NCBI GenBank assembly: GCA_003448675.1
Contig: DLXZ01000013.1
Location: forward strand, 3,874-9,566
Source: Porticoccaceae bacterium
GTDB lineage: Bacteria; Pseudomonadota; Gammaproteobacteria; Pseudomonadales; Porticoccaceae
DNA length: 5,693 bases
Direction of reading: 5' to 3'
Position 1 is the stretch's first letter, and every line of letters starts with the position of its first letter. The position numbers were made by a program, and so were the translations under genes. The notes under the pieces were generated by a model that saw nothing but the letters and a program-made list of their open reading frames with translations, made no database searches and had not been told where the DNA came from. Below are positions 1 to 5,692 of this stretch, piece by piece.

Positions 1-2
1 AA

Positions 3-242
3 TACGCGGCATTGGCAGTGATTGCGGCGGGTAATCTGCTTAGCAGCGGTGGCGCCGGCGAAGGTGAGGTGGCGATGGCGGCTAACGGCGAATGGCAAAC
101 TTACAATAACCAGATGATAGATGCCGCCCGCCAGGTCATTGAGGCGGTTAAGGCCAGAGACGAGGATAAGCTGTTCGAGGTGGGCAATAATGCCTTGTAC
201 CCACCTTGCGAGGCCTGCCATCAAACGTATCAGAAGCGATAA
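3..242 (+). CDS. C-type cytochrome, C-terminal part only (class II / c'-like), 5' end outside window
   Basis: The reading frame is open from the left window edge (first whole codon at base 3) to a TAA at 240-242, giving 79 visible residues. The haem-attachment motif CEACH is encoded at 207-221, six residues before the stop. A CxxCH close to the C-terminus, after an amphipathic helix rich in Ala, Glu and Lys, is the pattern of class II cytochromes (cytochrome c' type), where the histidine is the proximal haem ligand. The covalent haem implies a periplasmic, electron-transfer or ligand-binding role. The segment before it (WQTYNNQMIDAARQVIEAVK) looks like one helix of a four-helix bundle. A TTG lies in frame at 12, but the frame continues upstream of it and the true start is almost certainly outside the window. 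The gene converges on the GDT1-family gene across a 50-base gap with no convincing terminator. The haem motif is certain; assignment to class II is inferred from a fragment. Confidence 0.8.
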   Translation, partial: YAALAVIAAGNLLSSGGAGEGEVAMAANGEWQTYNNQMIDAARQVIEAVKARDEDKLFEVGNNALYPPCEACHQTYQKR

Positions 243-292
243 GTGAAATACTGGTCAGCTCGAGTATGTGGCGTGAAAATAGGGAAGAACGT

Positions 293-565
293 TCAGGCCC
301 GATACAGAGTGAATGCACCAATGGCGATAAAGCCCAGCCCGGCGATGTAGTGCAGATATTTCTCGTTAATATATTCCGACAAAAAGGTGCCGGCCAATAC
401 CGCCAGCGCCGTGGATAGCACCAGGGCGGCAGAGGCGGCCAGAAAAATACTGTATTTGCTGACGTCCCTGTCTGAAGCAAACAATACGGTAGCCAGTTGG
501 GTTTTATCGCCAAGCTCGGCAATAAAGACAGCGGCAAAGGCTGTCATAAAAACTTTCCAGTCCAT
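293..565 (-). CDS. Single-domain GDT1/UPF0016 (TMEM165-like) membrane protein, putative divalent cation transporter
   Basis: This is a 90-residue hydrophobic protein carrying the family signature E-x-G-D-K-T at residues 17-22 (ELGDKT) inside the first membrane segment. Further hydrophobic stretches lie at about 39-61 and 71-88, so about three membrane spans are expected. Characterised GDT1/TMEM165 relatives, such as yeast Gdt1 and bacterial Mn exporters, move Mn2+ or Ca2+ across membranes, with the acidic motif lining the ion path. Those proteins have two copies of the domain (about 190-300 residues). This one has a single copy and presumably works as an oligomer. A TTG at 568-566 directly precedes the ATG at 565-563, with an in-frame stop just upstream of it. 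I chose the ATG, although no strong ribosome site is visible for either. The gene lies 59 bases after the crotonase gene on the same strand, so co-transcription is possible but a functional link is not evident. Family call firm, substrate inferred. Confidence 0.88.
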   Translation of the reverse strand: MDWKVFMTAFAAVFIAELGDKTQLATVLFASDRDVSKYSIFLAASAALVLSTALAVLAGTFLSEYINEKYLHYIAGLGFIAIGAFTLYRA

Positions 566-588
566 CAATCAGGCCGTCTGTTGTTGTT

Positions 589-613
589 CAAGTGACACTT
601 GCGCATTGGCAAG
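589..613. repeat. 13-base perfect dyad overlapping a second inverted repeat, in the crotonase-GDT1 spacer
   Basis: CAAGTG-A-CACTTG at 589-601 is a perfect inverted repeat around one central base. It shares CTTG (598-601) with a second inverted repeat, CTTGC (598-602) and GCAAG (609-613) around six bases. In RNA the two hairpins would compete. In DNA the first could be a protein-binding half-site pair. There is no following T-run on either strand, so it is not a classical terminator. Its position just after the crotonase stop and 24 bases before the GDT1-family start would suit control of the downstream gene, but that role is a guess. Confidence 0.4.
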
Positions 614-624
614 GTTGTCCGCCT

Positions 625-1497
625 CTATTTGTCTTTCTTGTCAAAACCCAGAGCCTTTTGAGTGGCCTCCGGCAGGCCGGTGGGGTCCATCAAGAAGTCA
701 TAGAGCTTCAGCCAATGGGTGTGAGCCAGCTGGTGCAGGTGGAAAGCGTTGTCCATGGCTACCTTGCGACCGGCGGCGTCCTGGCAGGAATTGATCGCTT
801 TTTTGGTTATCTTCAGGGCGAAGCGTGATTTGGCGGCGATCTTGCGCGCCATGGCCATGGTGGCATCTTCCAGTTGATCCCGGGGCACTACCTGATTGAC
901 CATGCCCAGACGCAGTGCGTCCTCGGCATTGACCGCGTCGGAGGTAAACAGCATTTCCTTGGCCTTGCGGGCGCCCACGTCCCAGAAATGGGTGAAGTAT
1001 TCAATGCCACAGACACCGAAGCTCACGGTGGGATCGGTGAAGCTGGCGTCATCGCTGGCAATGATCAGATCGCAGGGCCAGGCCAGCATCAACCCGCCGG
1101 CAATGCATTTGCCCTGCACCGCCGCGATGGTGGGTTTGGGGATATTGCGCCACCGTTCGCTAAAGCCCTGGTAGATTTCCTCCTCCCGGCTCATCTGTGC
1201 CTCGGCGCCTTCACAGGTGAAGCCACACAGGGGGTGGACTGTGTCGTAGTCGTACATATTCTCGTACCAGTTCTTCTCGGCCAGATCGTGGCCGGAGGAG
1301 AAATGCTTGCCATTGGCGGCCAGGATAATCACGCGGATGTCGTTATCATGAGCGGCGCGATCAAAGGCGTCGTTCAACTCATACAGGAACTGAGTGTCCT
1401 GGGCGTTTGCCGTATCAGGGCGATTGAGAACAATACGGGCAATCCCATCTTCCGGGGTTTCATACAGGATGTAGGCGGGTTCGGTTTTGGCGTCCAT
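625..1497 (-). CDS. Crotonase-fold (enoyl-CoA hydratase/isomerase family) protein with substituted catalytic glutamates
   Basis: The 290-residue product has the crotonase (ECH/ECI) fold. Visible are the first strand with the NRPD turn (residues 25-28), the oxyanion-hole segment HFSSGHDL (65-72), the second oxyanion loop around IAGGLML (132-138), the CDL turn (142-144) and the AxxFTDP segment (151-156). Family members act on acyl-CoA thioesters, using two backbone NH groups to hold the thioester oxygen. Aligned by eye to rat mitochondrial enoyl-CoA hydratase, the two catalytic glutamates (Glu144, Glu164) fall on Met137 and Thr157, so ordinary 2-enoyl-CoA hydration is doubtful. Glu166 in the nearby GIEY stretch could be an alternative acid/base. 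The length is slightly above the usual 255-270, partly from an insert at about 75-105. The ATG at 1497 is chosen for its GAGGAG site six bases upstream; a longer frame from 1563 lacks such support. It is divergent from CoA-transferase A and shares its control region, suggesting a common acyl-CoA pathway. Confidence 0.9.
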   Translation of the reverse strand: MDAKTEPAYILYETPEDGIARIVLNRPDTANAQDTQFLYELNDAFDRAAHDNDIRVIILAANGKHFSSGHDLAEKNWYENMYDYDTVHPLCGFTCEGAEAQMSREEEIYQGFSERWRNIPKPTIAAVQGKCIAGGLMLAWPCDLIIASDDASFTDPTVSFGVCGIEYFTHFWDVGARKAKEMLFTSDAVNAEDALRLGMVNQVVPRDQLEDATMAMARKIAAKSRFALKITKKAINSCQDAAGRKVAMDNAFHLHQLAHTHWLKLYDFLMDPTGLPEATQKALGFDKKDK

Positions 1498-1503
1498 GAT
1501 GGG

Positions 1504-1509
1504 CTCCTC
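1504..1509 (-). promoter_or_regulatory. Ribosome binding site fixing the start of the crotonase gene
   Basis: On the minus strand this reads GAGGAG, followed by six bases and the ATG at 1497-1495. It decides between that start and the ATG at 1563, which would add 22 residues lying outside the conserved fold and inside the divergent control region. Confidence 0.75.
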
Positions 1510-1554
1510 ATCAGTTATTTGAGCGGGGAGGATAGACAGCCAAACCGAATTAGT

Positions 1555-1570
1555 CCATTGCATGCGATGG
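1555..1570. promoter_or_regulatory. 16-base near-perfect dyad in the divergent control region, possible operator
   Basis: CCATTGCATGCGATGG is symmetric about 1562/1563, with seven of eight base pairs matching and one T/G mismatch pair. It contains a perfect GCATGC core. It lies 58 bases upstream of the crotonase start and 167 bases upstream of the CoA-transferase A start. A second inverted repeat, AGCCAAA (1538-1544) and TTTGGCT (1575-1581), brackets it but is not exactly concentric. The size and symmetry fit a site for a dimeric repressor such as a TetR-type regulator, but no regulator gene is present in the window and I do not recognise the sequence as a known operator. Confidence 0.35.
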
Positions 1571-1645
1571 CGTTTTTGGCTAGCGCTACTGTATCCCTTA
1601 CTTGGTATCCTGATGGTTTTTGCGTTACCTTAGTACGGTGCGTGA

Positions 1646-1680
1646 AGCCCCCGTCGATATTGAGAATAAAAACCGGGGCT
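1646..1680 (+). repeat. Inverted repeat (possible leader hairpin) upstream of CoA-transferase A
   Basis: AGCCCC (1646-1651) pairs perfectly with GGGGCT (1675-1680), and G1653 can pair with C1674 if C1652 bulges, leaving an AT-rich loop of about 20 bases. No T-run follows, so it is not an intrinsic terminator. If the promoter of CoA-transferase A lies upstream of it, this would be a stem in the 5' leader ending 56 bases before the start codon; otherwise it may be an operator. Confidence 0.35.
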
Positions 1681-1736
1681 CGCCGCCCGATTCAAATAAC
1701 AGGGCTTAAAAATAATCAGATAAAAAGGACTGAGTT

Positions 1737-2912
1737 ATGGAACCCCTCGAAGGTATTCGTATTGTTGAACTGACCACCAATGTGGCCGCGCCCATGGGCA
1801 CGCAGATGCTCGCCGACCAGGGTGCTGATGTAATCCGCATCGAAGCGGTCGATAAAGCGGATCCGGCCCGCGCCGTCGGTGGGCAGCGCAATGGTGTGAC
1901 CAGCTATTTTCTCAGTCTCAATCGCAATAAAAGGGCTGTTGCCCTCGACTTGAAGGATGCGCGCACCCGGCCATTGATGGAGGATTTGCTGCGCAGCGCC
2001 GATGTTTTTGTCCACAATACCCGTCCCGGCGTGGTTGAGCGACTGGGTTACGATTACGAGGCGGTTCACCAACTGAATCCGAAACTGATTTATACCTCGG
2101 TGACCGGCTTTGGCTTTGATGGCCCAGGCGCCGGCCAGCGAGTTTATGACCTGGTGATTCAGTCGGTGTCGGGCATGGCCCATTTACAACGCAGTGAGCA
2201 GGGGCCGGAATTTGTCAAAAATATTGTTTGTGACAAGGTCACCGCCATGACCATGGCGCAGGCGGTTTCCTCCGCGCTTTTTGCCCGTGAGCGGGGCAAG
2301 GTTAGCGGTCACCATATCGAAGTGACCATGCTGGACGCCAACCTAAATTTCCTCTGGCACGATGGTTTCTGGAATCACAGTTTTATAGGTGACTTCAATG
2401 AAATGCCGCTGATTGGTGATTTTATTACCACCGTTCCGACGGCTGATGGTCACGCGGCCATGGCCACCGTCGGGGATCATGAATTTCAGGGCGCCTGCGA
2501 AGTGCTGAATTTTCCGGAAGGTTTGTCCGACCCTCGTTTTATCACCGTCACCGATCGTTTTGCCAATGGCCCGGAGCTGTTCGCGGAATTTAAAAAACGC
2601 ACAGTGAACTTCAAAACCGATGACCTGGTTGCCCAGCTGGAAAAAGCCCAGGTGCCCTGCGCCAAAGTCAATACTTTTGATGAAGTTCTGGAAGATCCCC
2701 GTATTAAGCATCGAGGCTCACTGATTGAATACGAACATCCGGTTGGTGGACGTCTGCGTCAGCCGCGACCGGCAGCGGTTTTTGATGGCGAGCCCAGTAG
2801 TGTGCGCCTGCCGGCACCGGGCCATGGCGAGCATACGGACGAAGTGTTTAAAGCGCTGGGACGAGATCAACAGGAATTAAGTCAATTGCGGGAGCTTGGG
2901 CTGCTGGCGTAA
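1737..2912 (+). CDS. Class III (CaiB/BaiF family) CoA-transferase, copy A
   Basis: The 391-residue product has the usual length and layout of family III CoA-transferases, which move CoA from a donor thioester to a carboxylate via an aspartyl-CoA anhydride/thioester in an interlaced dimer. It opens with LEGIRIVELTTNVAAPMGTQ, followed by GADVIRIE (29-36), LNRNKRAVALDL (61-72), FVHNTRPGVVERLG (91-104) and the family-typical LNPKLIYTSVTGFG (113-125). The likely catalytic Asp is D166 in IVCDKVTA, placed before the SSALFARER helix as Asp169 is in formyl-CoA transferase. The usual Gly before this Asp is Cys here. The C-terminal half carries TADGHAAMATVGD and VPCAKVNTFDEVLEDPR, both typical of the family. 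The ATG is preceded by AAGGA (1725-1729) seven bases away. It is divergent from the crotonase gene and converges on the dehydrogenase. Cytoplasmic; acid substrate and CoA donor unknown. Confidence 0.93.
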   Translation: MEPLEGIRIVELTTNVAAPMGTQMLADQGADVIRIEAVDKADPARAVGGQRNGVTSYFLSLNRNKRAVALDLKDARTRPLMEDLLRSADVFVHNTRPGVVERLGYDYEAVHQLNPKLIYTSVTGFGFDGPGAGQRVYDLVIQSVSGMAHLQRSEQGPEFVKNIVCDKVTAMTMAQAVSSALFARERGKVSGHHIEVTMLDANLNFLWHDGFWNHSFIGDFNEMPLIGDFITTVPTADGHAAMATVGDHEFQGACEVLNFPEGLSDPRFITVTDRFANGPELFAEFKKRTVNFKTDDLVAQLEKAQVPCAKVNTFDEVLEDPRIKHRGSLIEYEHPVGGRLRQPRPAAVFDGEPSSVRLPAPGHGEHTDEVFKALGRDQQELSQLRELGLLA

Positions 2913-2915
2913 GAG

Positions 2916-2951
2916 GAACCGCTATAAAATCCGACCAGCTTTTGGCGGTTT
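2916..2951. terminator. Possible weak bidirectional terminator between convergent genes
   Basis: AACCGC (2917-2922) pairs with GCGGTT (2945-2950), and the stem extends to nine pairs if two G-T wobbles and one A-T pair are counted, around an 18-base loop. It lies in the 37-base gap between the stop of CoA-transferase A and the stop of the dehydrogenase, reaching into the latter's stop codon. The loop is long and the T-tracts are poor, so termination is inferred mostly from position. Confidence 0.3.
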
Positions 2952-3843
2952 AATCGTCCAGTTTTAGTGCCTTTTTCATAGTGTCTTCATAGACACGCAG
3001 AATGGCGGTGGCGTCGTTCCGCTCGTAGCCCAGCCCTTTGGCCATGCGCATCAGATTGTGTACTGTGGGACTGAGCATCATTGGGACGCCCAACTCGTCG
3101 GCCAGTTCCAGGGCCAGATGCATGTCCTTGTAAGCCAGATCCATGGTAAAGCTGGGCGTCCAATCGCCGGATTTGGCGTTTTTCACCACCGCGCGGAAAG
3201 TCATGCTGTTACCGCTGCTATTGCGGATGACCTGGTTCAGTACCTCCAGTTCGATGCCCGCGCAAACCCCCAGCATCAGACCCTCGGCGCTGGCGGCCAT
3301 ATTGCAGAAAGCAATCAGGTTGTTGGCGATTTTAGCCACACAGCCATTGCCCGTGTCGCCACAATAGACGACGTTTTCGCCAAGGCACTGCAATACCGGC
3401 TTCACCCGGTCAAAGCTGGCGCGCACACCACCGACCATTACGGCCAGACTGCCTTTCTCGGCGGCCGCGACGCCGCCACTCACCGGGGCGTCAAGCATGT
3501 CGACGCTCTGCTTGTGTAACTCGGTGGCCAGTTTGCGTACCGTCAGTGGTGAATTGGTGCTCAGATCGCAATACGTTGCACCACTGCGGATGTTATCGGC
3601 AATGCCGTTAGAGCCAAGCACTACCTGTTCCACATCACGGGGATGGGGCAGGGAGGTAAAGACAAGGTCGGCGTCGGCAACCACGGCGCCGGGGGAGTCG
3701 CCTGCGGTGGCGCCAAATTCGGCACAACGGCCGATAGCCTCTTCATTTAAGTCGAATACGCTGACCTCGTGCCCGCTGTTTTTAAGAATGTTGCGACACA
3801 TGGGGCCACCCATATTACCGACGCCGACAAAGCCTATTTTCAT
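2950..3843 (-). CDS. 3-hydroxyisobutyrate dehydrogenase-family NAD-dependent beta-hydroxyacid dehydrogenase
   Basis: The 297-residue product matches the family in length and motifs. There is an N-terminal Rossmann dinucleotide-binding motif GFVGVGNMG (4-12). Asp31 at the end of the second strand (VFDLN) favours NAD over NADP. The substrate-binding signature DAPVSGG lies at 118-124, followed by KGSLAVMVGG (130-139), and the catalytic Lys171 sits in GCVAKIANN, with Asn175 also conserved. The C-terminal all-helical domain includes FTMDLAYKDMHLAL (232-245). Family members interconvert a beta-hydroxyacid and its semialdehyde: 3-hydroxyisobutyrate, tartronate semialdehyde, glyoxylate or succinic semialdehyde, among others. 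The sequence alone does not choose between these. The ATG has AAGGA six bases upstream. The gene starts 25 bases after the stop of CoA-transferase B on the same strand, so the two almost certainly form an operon; this suggests work on a product or precursor of the same acyl-CoA pathway. Confidence 0.93.
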   Translation of the reverse strand: MKIGFVGVGNMGGPMCRNILKNSGHEVSVFDLNEEAIGRCAEFGATAGDSPGAVVADADLVFTSLPHPRDVEQVVLGSNGIADNIRSGATYCDLSTNSPLTVRKLATELHKQSVDMLDAPVSGGVAAAEKGSLAVMVGGVRASFDRVKPVLQCLGENVVYCGDTGNGCVAKIANNLIAFCNMAASAEGLMLGVCAGIELEVLNQVIRNSSGNSMTFRAVVKNAKSGDWTPSFTMDLAYKDMHLALELADELGVPMMLSPTVHNLMRMAKGLGYERNDATAILRVYEDTMKKALKLDD

Positions 3844-3868
3844 GGTCGTTCCTTTTTTTAGTTAGTGT

Positions 3869-5110
3869 CTAGATGTTTCGGGGTGCGGGTTTATCGGGTA
3901 TGGCTTCTTTACCTAATACGCCTTCGCTTTCCAGCGCAGCCACATCACTGGCGTTCATGGATAGATATTGACCCAACACAATGGCATTTTGCTCACCCAG
4001 GTAGGGGGCATCCAGATCCAGGTGCCCTGGGAATTCGGAAAAGCGCAGAGGCATGCCGGGTACCTGGAATTCGCCGATGGACCGATCGTAAATGGTGCGT
4101 ACGGTTTCCCGTTGTACCATGTGGGGGTGCGCCATAACCTCTTCGACCTCAAGGATCGGTGCTACCGGGATGCGTCCTTCTTCAAGGGTTTGTTGGGCTA
4201 CGTCATCGCCCACTTCGGCGAACCAGTTTTCGATGATCTTGGCCAGTTCCAGCCGGTTTTCAATGCGTATTGCGGGGTCACTGAAGCGTGGGTCGGTTTT
4301 CAATTCCGGCATGCCAATGGCGTCACAAAAAGGTTCCCACTGGTGAGTCAGGGCGATAATAAAAAAGTAGCGATCCCGGCCTTTGAACATGCCCGCGGGC
4401 GCGGCGACGGTGTGGTGTGTTCCCAGCCTCCTGGGCAGGGACTGGCCCTTACTGGCGCTATAGTCCTGCACATTCATTTCGTGATGGTGAAAATAGGTGT
4501 CGAGCAGGGAGATGTCCAGATACTGACCCTTGCCGGTGCGCTCGCGATGAAACAGGGAATAGCCGATGGCCGTGGCAGCGTGGACGCCCGTGGAGGTATC
4601 GCCAATAGCCAAACCCACCAGTGCCGGTGGGCCGTTGGGGTCGCCGATCATGGCCGATACGCCGGAATAACCTTGGGCGATGTAATCATATCCTGGTAGA
4701 TGGGCCAGGGGACCTTCCTGGCCAAAGGTGGAAATGGAGCACATGATCATGCGTGGGTTCAGCTCCCTGACCACATCCCAGCCAAAGCCGAGCCGGCCAA
4801 TAACGCCAGCGGAATAGTTCTCAATCAGGACATCGAATTGTGGGATCAGGTCGCGGATGATCTGCTTACCTTTTGCGGTTTTCATATTAACCGCGACGGA
4901 TTTTTTACCCCGGTTTTGTTGCACATAATAAGCGCTACGACCGTCCGAGGCGCGATAGGGAAAAAACCGGGAGTTGTCGCCAATGGTGGATTCTTCGATT
5001 TTAACGACTTCGGCGCCCATCTCCGCCATAATTCGTGTGGCGGAGGGACCGGCCAAAAACTGAGTGAAATCCAGGACTTTTATACCGTCAAGAATATGCT
5101 TGGGATTCAT
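3869..5110 (-). CDS. Class III (CaiB/BaiF family) CoA-transferase, copy B
   Basis: The 413-residue product is a second family III CoA-transferase, closer to the formyl-CoA transferase pattern than copy A. Visible are LDGIKVLDFTQFLAGP (7-22), MGAEVVKIE (31-39), QNRGKKSVAVNMK (65-77), VLIENYSAGVIGRLGFG (94-110) and STFGQEGPLAHLPGYD (127-142). The likely catalytic Asp171 lies in GLAIGDTSTG, equivalent to Asp169 of formyl-CoA transferase, followed by the RERTGKGQYLDISLLD segment (189-204). The C-terminal half has WEPFCDAIGMPEL and RIPVAPILEVEEVMAHP. The reaction is CoA transfer between a thioester and a carboxylic acid in the cytoplasm; neither partner can be named. The ATG at 5110 has AAGGA eight bases upstream. 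It is the first gene of the operon with the dehydrogenase. Copies A and B are clearly divergent paralogues rather than a recent duplication, so they probably act on different acids or donors. Confidence 0.94.
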   Translation of the reverse strand: MNPKHILDGIKVLDFTQFLAGPSATRIMAEMGAEVVKIEESTIGDNSRFFPYRASDGRSAYYVQQNRGKKSVAVNMKTAKGKQIIRDLIPQFDVLIENYSAGVIGRLGFGWDVVRELNPRMIMCSISTFGQEGPLAHLPGYDYIAQGYSGVSAMIGDPNGPPALVGLAIGDTSTGVHAATAIGYSLFHRERTGKGQYLDISLLDTYFHHHEMNVQDYSASKGQSLPRRLGTHHTVAAPAGMFKGRDRYFFIIALTHQWEPFCDAIGMPELKTDPRFSDPAIRIENRLELAKIIENWFAEVGDDVAQQTLEEGRIPVAPILEVEEVMAHPHMVQRETVRTIYDRSIGEFQVPGMPLRFSEFPGHLDLDAPYLGEQNAIVLGQYLSMNASDVAALESEGVLGKEAIPDKPAPRNI

Positions 5111-5425
5111 GGGTTTTATCCTTTGTAATAGTTATTGTTCGGTTTGCCATGCCTAATAAACCACAGCTCCAGTGCCCCTGCAAACAGCTTTCAAGCATCG
5201 GCCTTTGATTCTTGTTGTTTTAAAAAATACCTTTGGCGGGTTGATGCGCCGGAAAGAACGATAACCATTTGGAAGTTCACCCCTTCGTAAGAGAGTAGCC
5301 ATCGAGGCTGCATTGATCCGTATTAAAGAGATGCTGGGAAAGCGGGTTGCACAGGTGAGACTTGTTAATCATAGTTTTGCTAAAGTATTTATCGATCGGC
5401 ACCATAACAGTGGAGAAACTTGGTT
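5111..5425. other. Intergenic region between CoA-transferase B and the right-hand cytochrome
   Basis: This 315-base, fairly AT-rich spacer separates two divergent genes and must hold the promoters of both. On the minus strand a TTGAAA hexamer and several AT-rich hexamers occur ahead of CoA-transferase B, but no pair has good spacing and good matches together. A frame-3 stretch from 5265 to a TGA at 5427-5429 is open for 54 codons; it shows no recognisable motif and no well-placed ribosome site, so I do not call it a gene. I see no RNA gene, riboswitch or mobile-element end here. Confidence 0.5.
5378..5386 (+). promoter_or_regulatory. Possible extended -10 promoter element for the right-hand cytochrome
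   Basis: TGC followed by TAAAGT (5381-5386) resembles an extended -10 element, with four of six matches to TATAAT. A start point near 5393 would leave a short leader before the ribosome site at 5411-5415. No good -35 hexamer lies at the right distance, so this is a weak call. Confidence 0.25.
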
Positions 5426-5692
5426 TTGAAAATAATACGTCCGTTCATAAAGATATCGCGTCTGCACGTTAGGCTTGTTTTAATTGGATTTCTGTCATTG
5501 CCTTTCGCTTTGTTTGCTGGTGGTGATGTTACGTTTTCTGAATCCTGGCAAGTGCCAGAAGAGGCCCAAGCAAGAAACAACCCGATTCGATACGACGTTG
5601 CCTCCGTCGAGGAAGGCAAATTATTGTTCGCCCAGCATTGCCTGCAATGCCATGGTTACTGGGGTGAGGGTAATGGCATCGTTGGTCTGACA
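5426..5692 (+). CDS. Secreted c-type cytochrome, N-terminal part only, TTG start; 3' end outside window
   Basis: The frame is open from just after a TAA at 5405-5407 to the right window edge and contains no ATG, so a TTG start is needed. TTG at 5426 gives 89 visible residues and has TGGAG (5411-5415) ten bases upstream; TTG at 5420 is a less likely alternative with only four bases of spacing. The N-terminus is a convincing Sec signal peptide: a basic stretch (residues 2-16), then LVLIGFLSLPFALF and a probable cleavage near Ala31. A class I-like haem motif CLQCH follows at 72-76, preceded by EEGKLLFAQH and followed by GYWGEGNG, the usual 'G..LF...C..CHG..G.G' arrangement. The protein is expected in the periplasm or membrane-anchored there, carrying electrons. 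Its partner is unknown because the remaining gene lies outside the window. It is divergent from the CoA-transferase B operon. Cytochrome identity is firm; the exact start is moderately sure. Confidence 0.82.
   Translation, partial: MKIIRPFIKISRLHVRLVLIGFLSLPFALFAGGDVTFSESWQVPEEAQARNNPIRYDVASVEEGKLLFAQHCLQCHGYWGEGNGIVGLT

Noticed and set aside
243..292. A terminator between the convergent left cytochrome and GDT1-family genes
   Set aside because: No stem longer than a restriction-site-sized palindrome (CTCGAG) and no T-run could be found in the gap.
566..624. A manganese (yybP-ykoY) riboswitch ahead of the GDT1-family gene, which is known for some relatives
   Set aside because: The spacer is only 59 bases, too short for that aptamer, and I cannot see its conserved core.
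1498..1563. A 22-residue N-terminal extension of the crotonase gene from the ATG at 1563
   Set aside because: The extension has no strong ribosome site, overlaps the dyad in the control region, and the ATG at 1497 has a perfect GAGGAG at the right spacing.
874..1773. A 299-codon open frame on the plus strand, antisense to the crotonase gene
   Set aside because: It is antisense to a gene with clear motifs and a good ribosome site, its product has no recognisable domain, and it runs through the divergent control region. Codon bias of the real gene explains the opening.
3968..5128. Two consecutive same-frame open stretches (243 and 142 codons) antisense to CoA-transferase B
   Set aside because: They mirror the real gene's codon structure, lack domains, and are interrupted by a stop at 4697-4699. 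The minus-strand product is an unmistakable CoA-transferase.
5223..5251. A minus-strand terminator: GGCG/CGCC stem followed by a T-rich run
   Set aside because: The stem is only four to five pairs and there is no minus-strand gene upstream of it in the window to terminate.
5265..5429. A small 54-codon protein upstream of and overlapping the cytochrome start
   Set aside because: There is no motif and no well-placed ribosome site; a frame of this length arises easily by chance. The overlap is mentioned only as an oddity.
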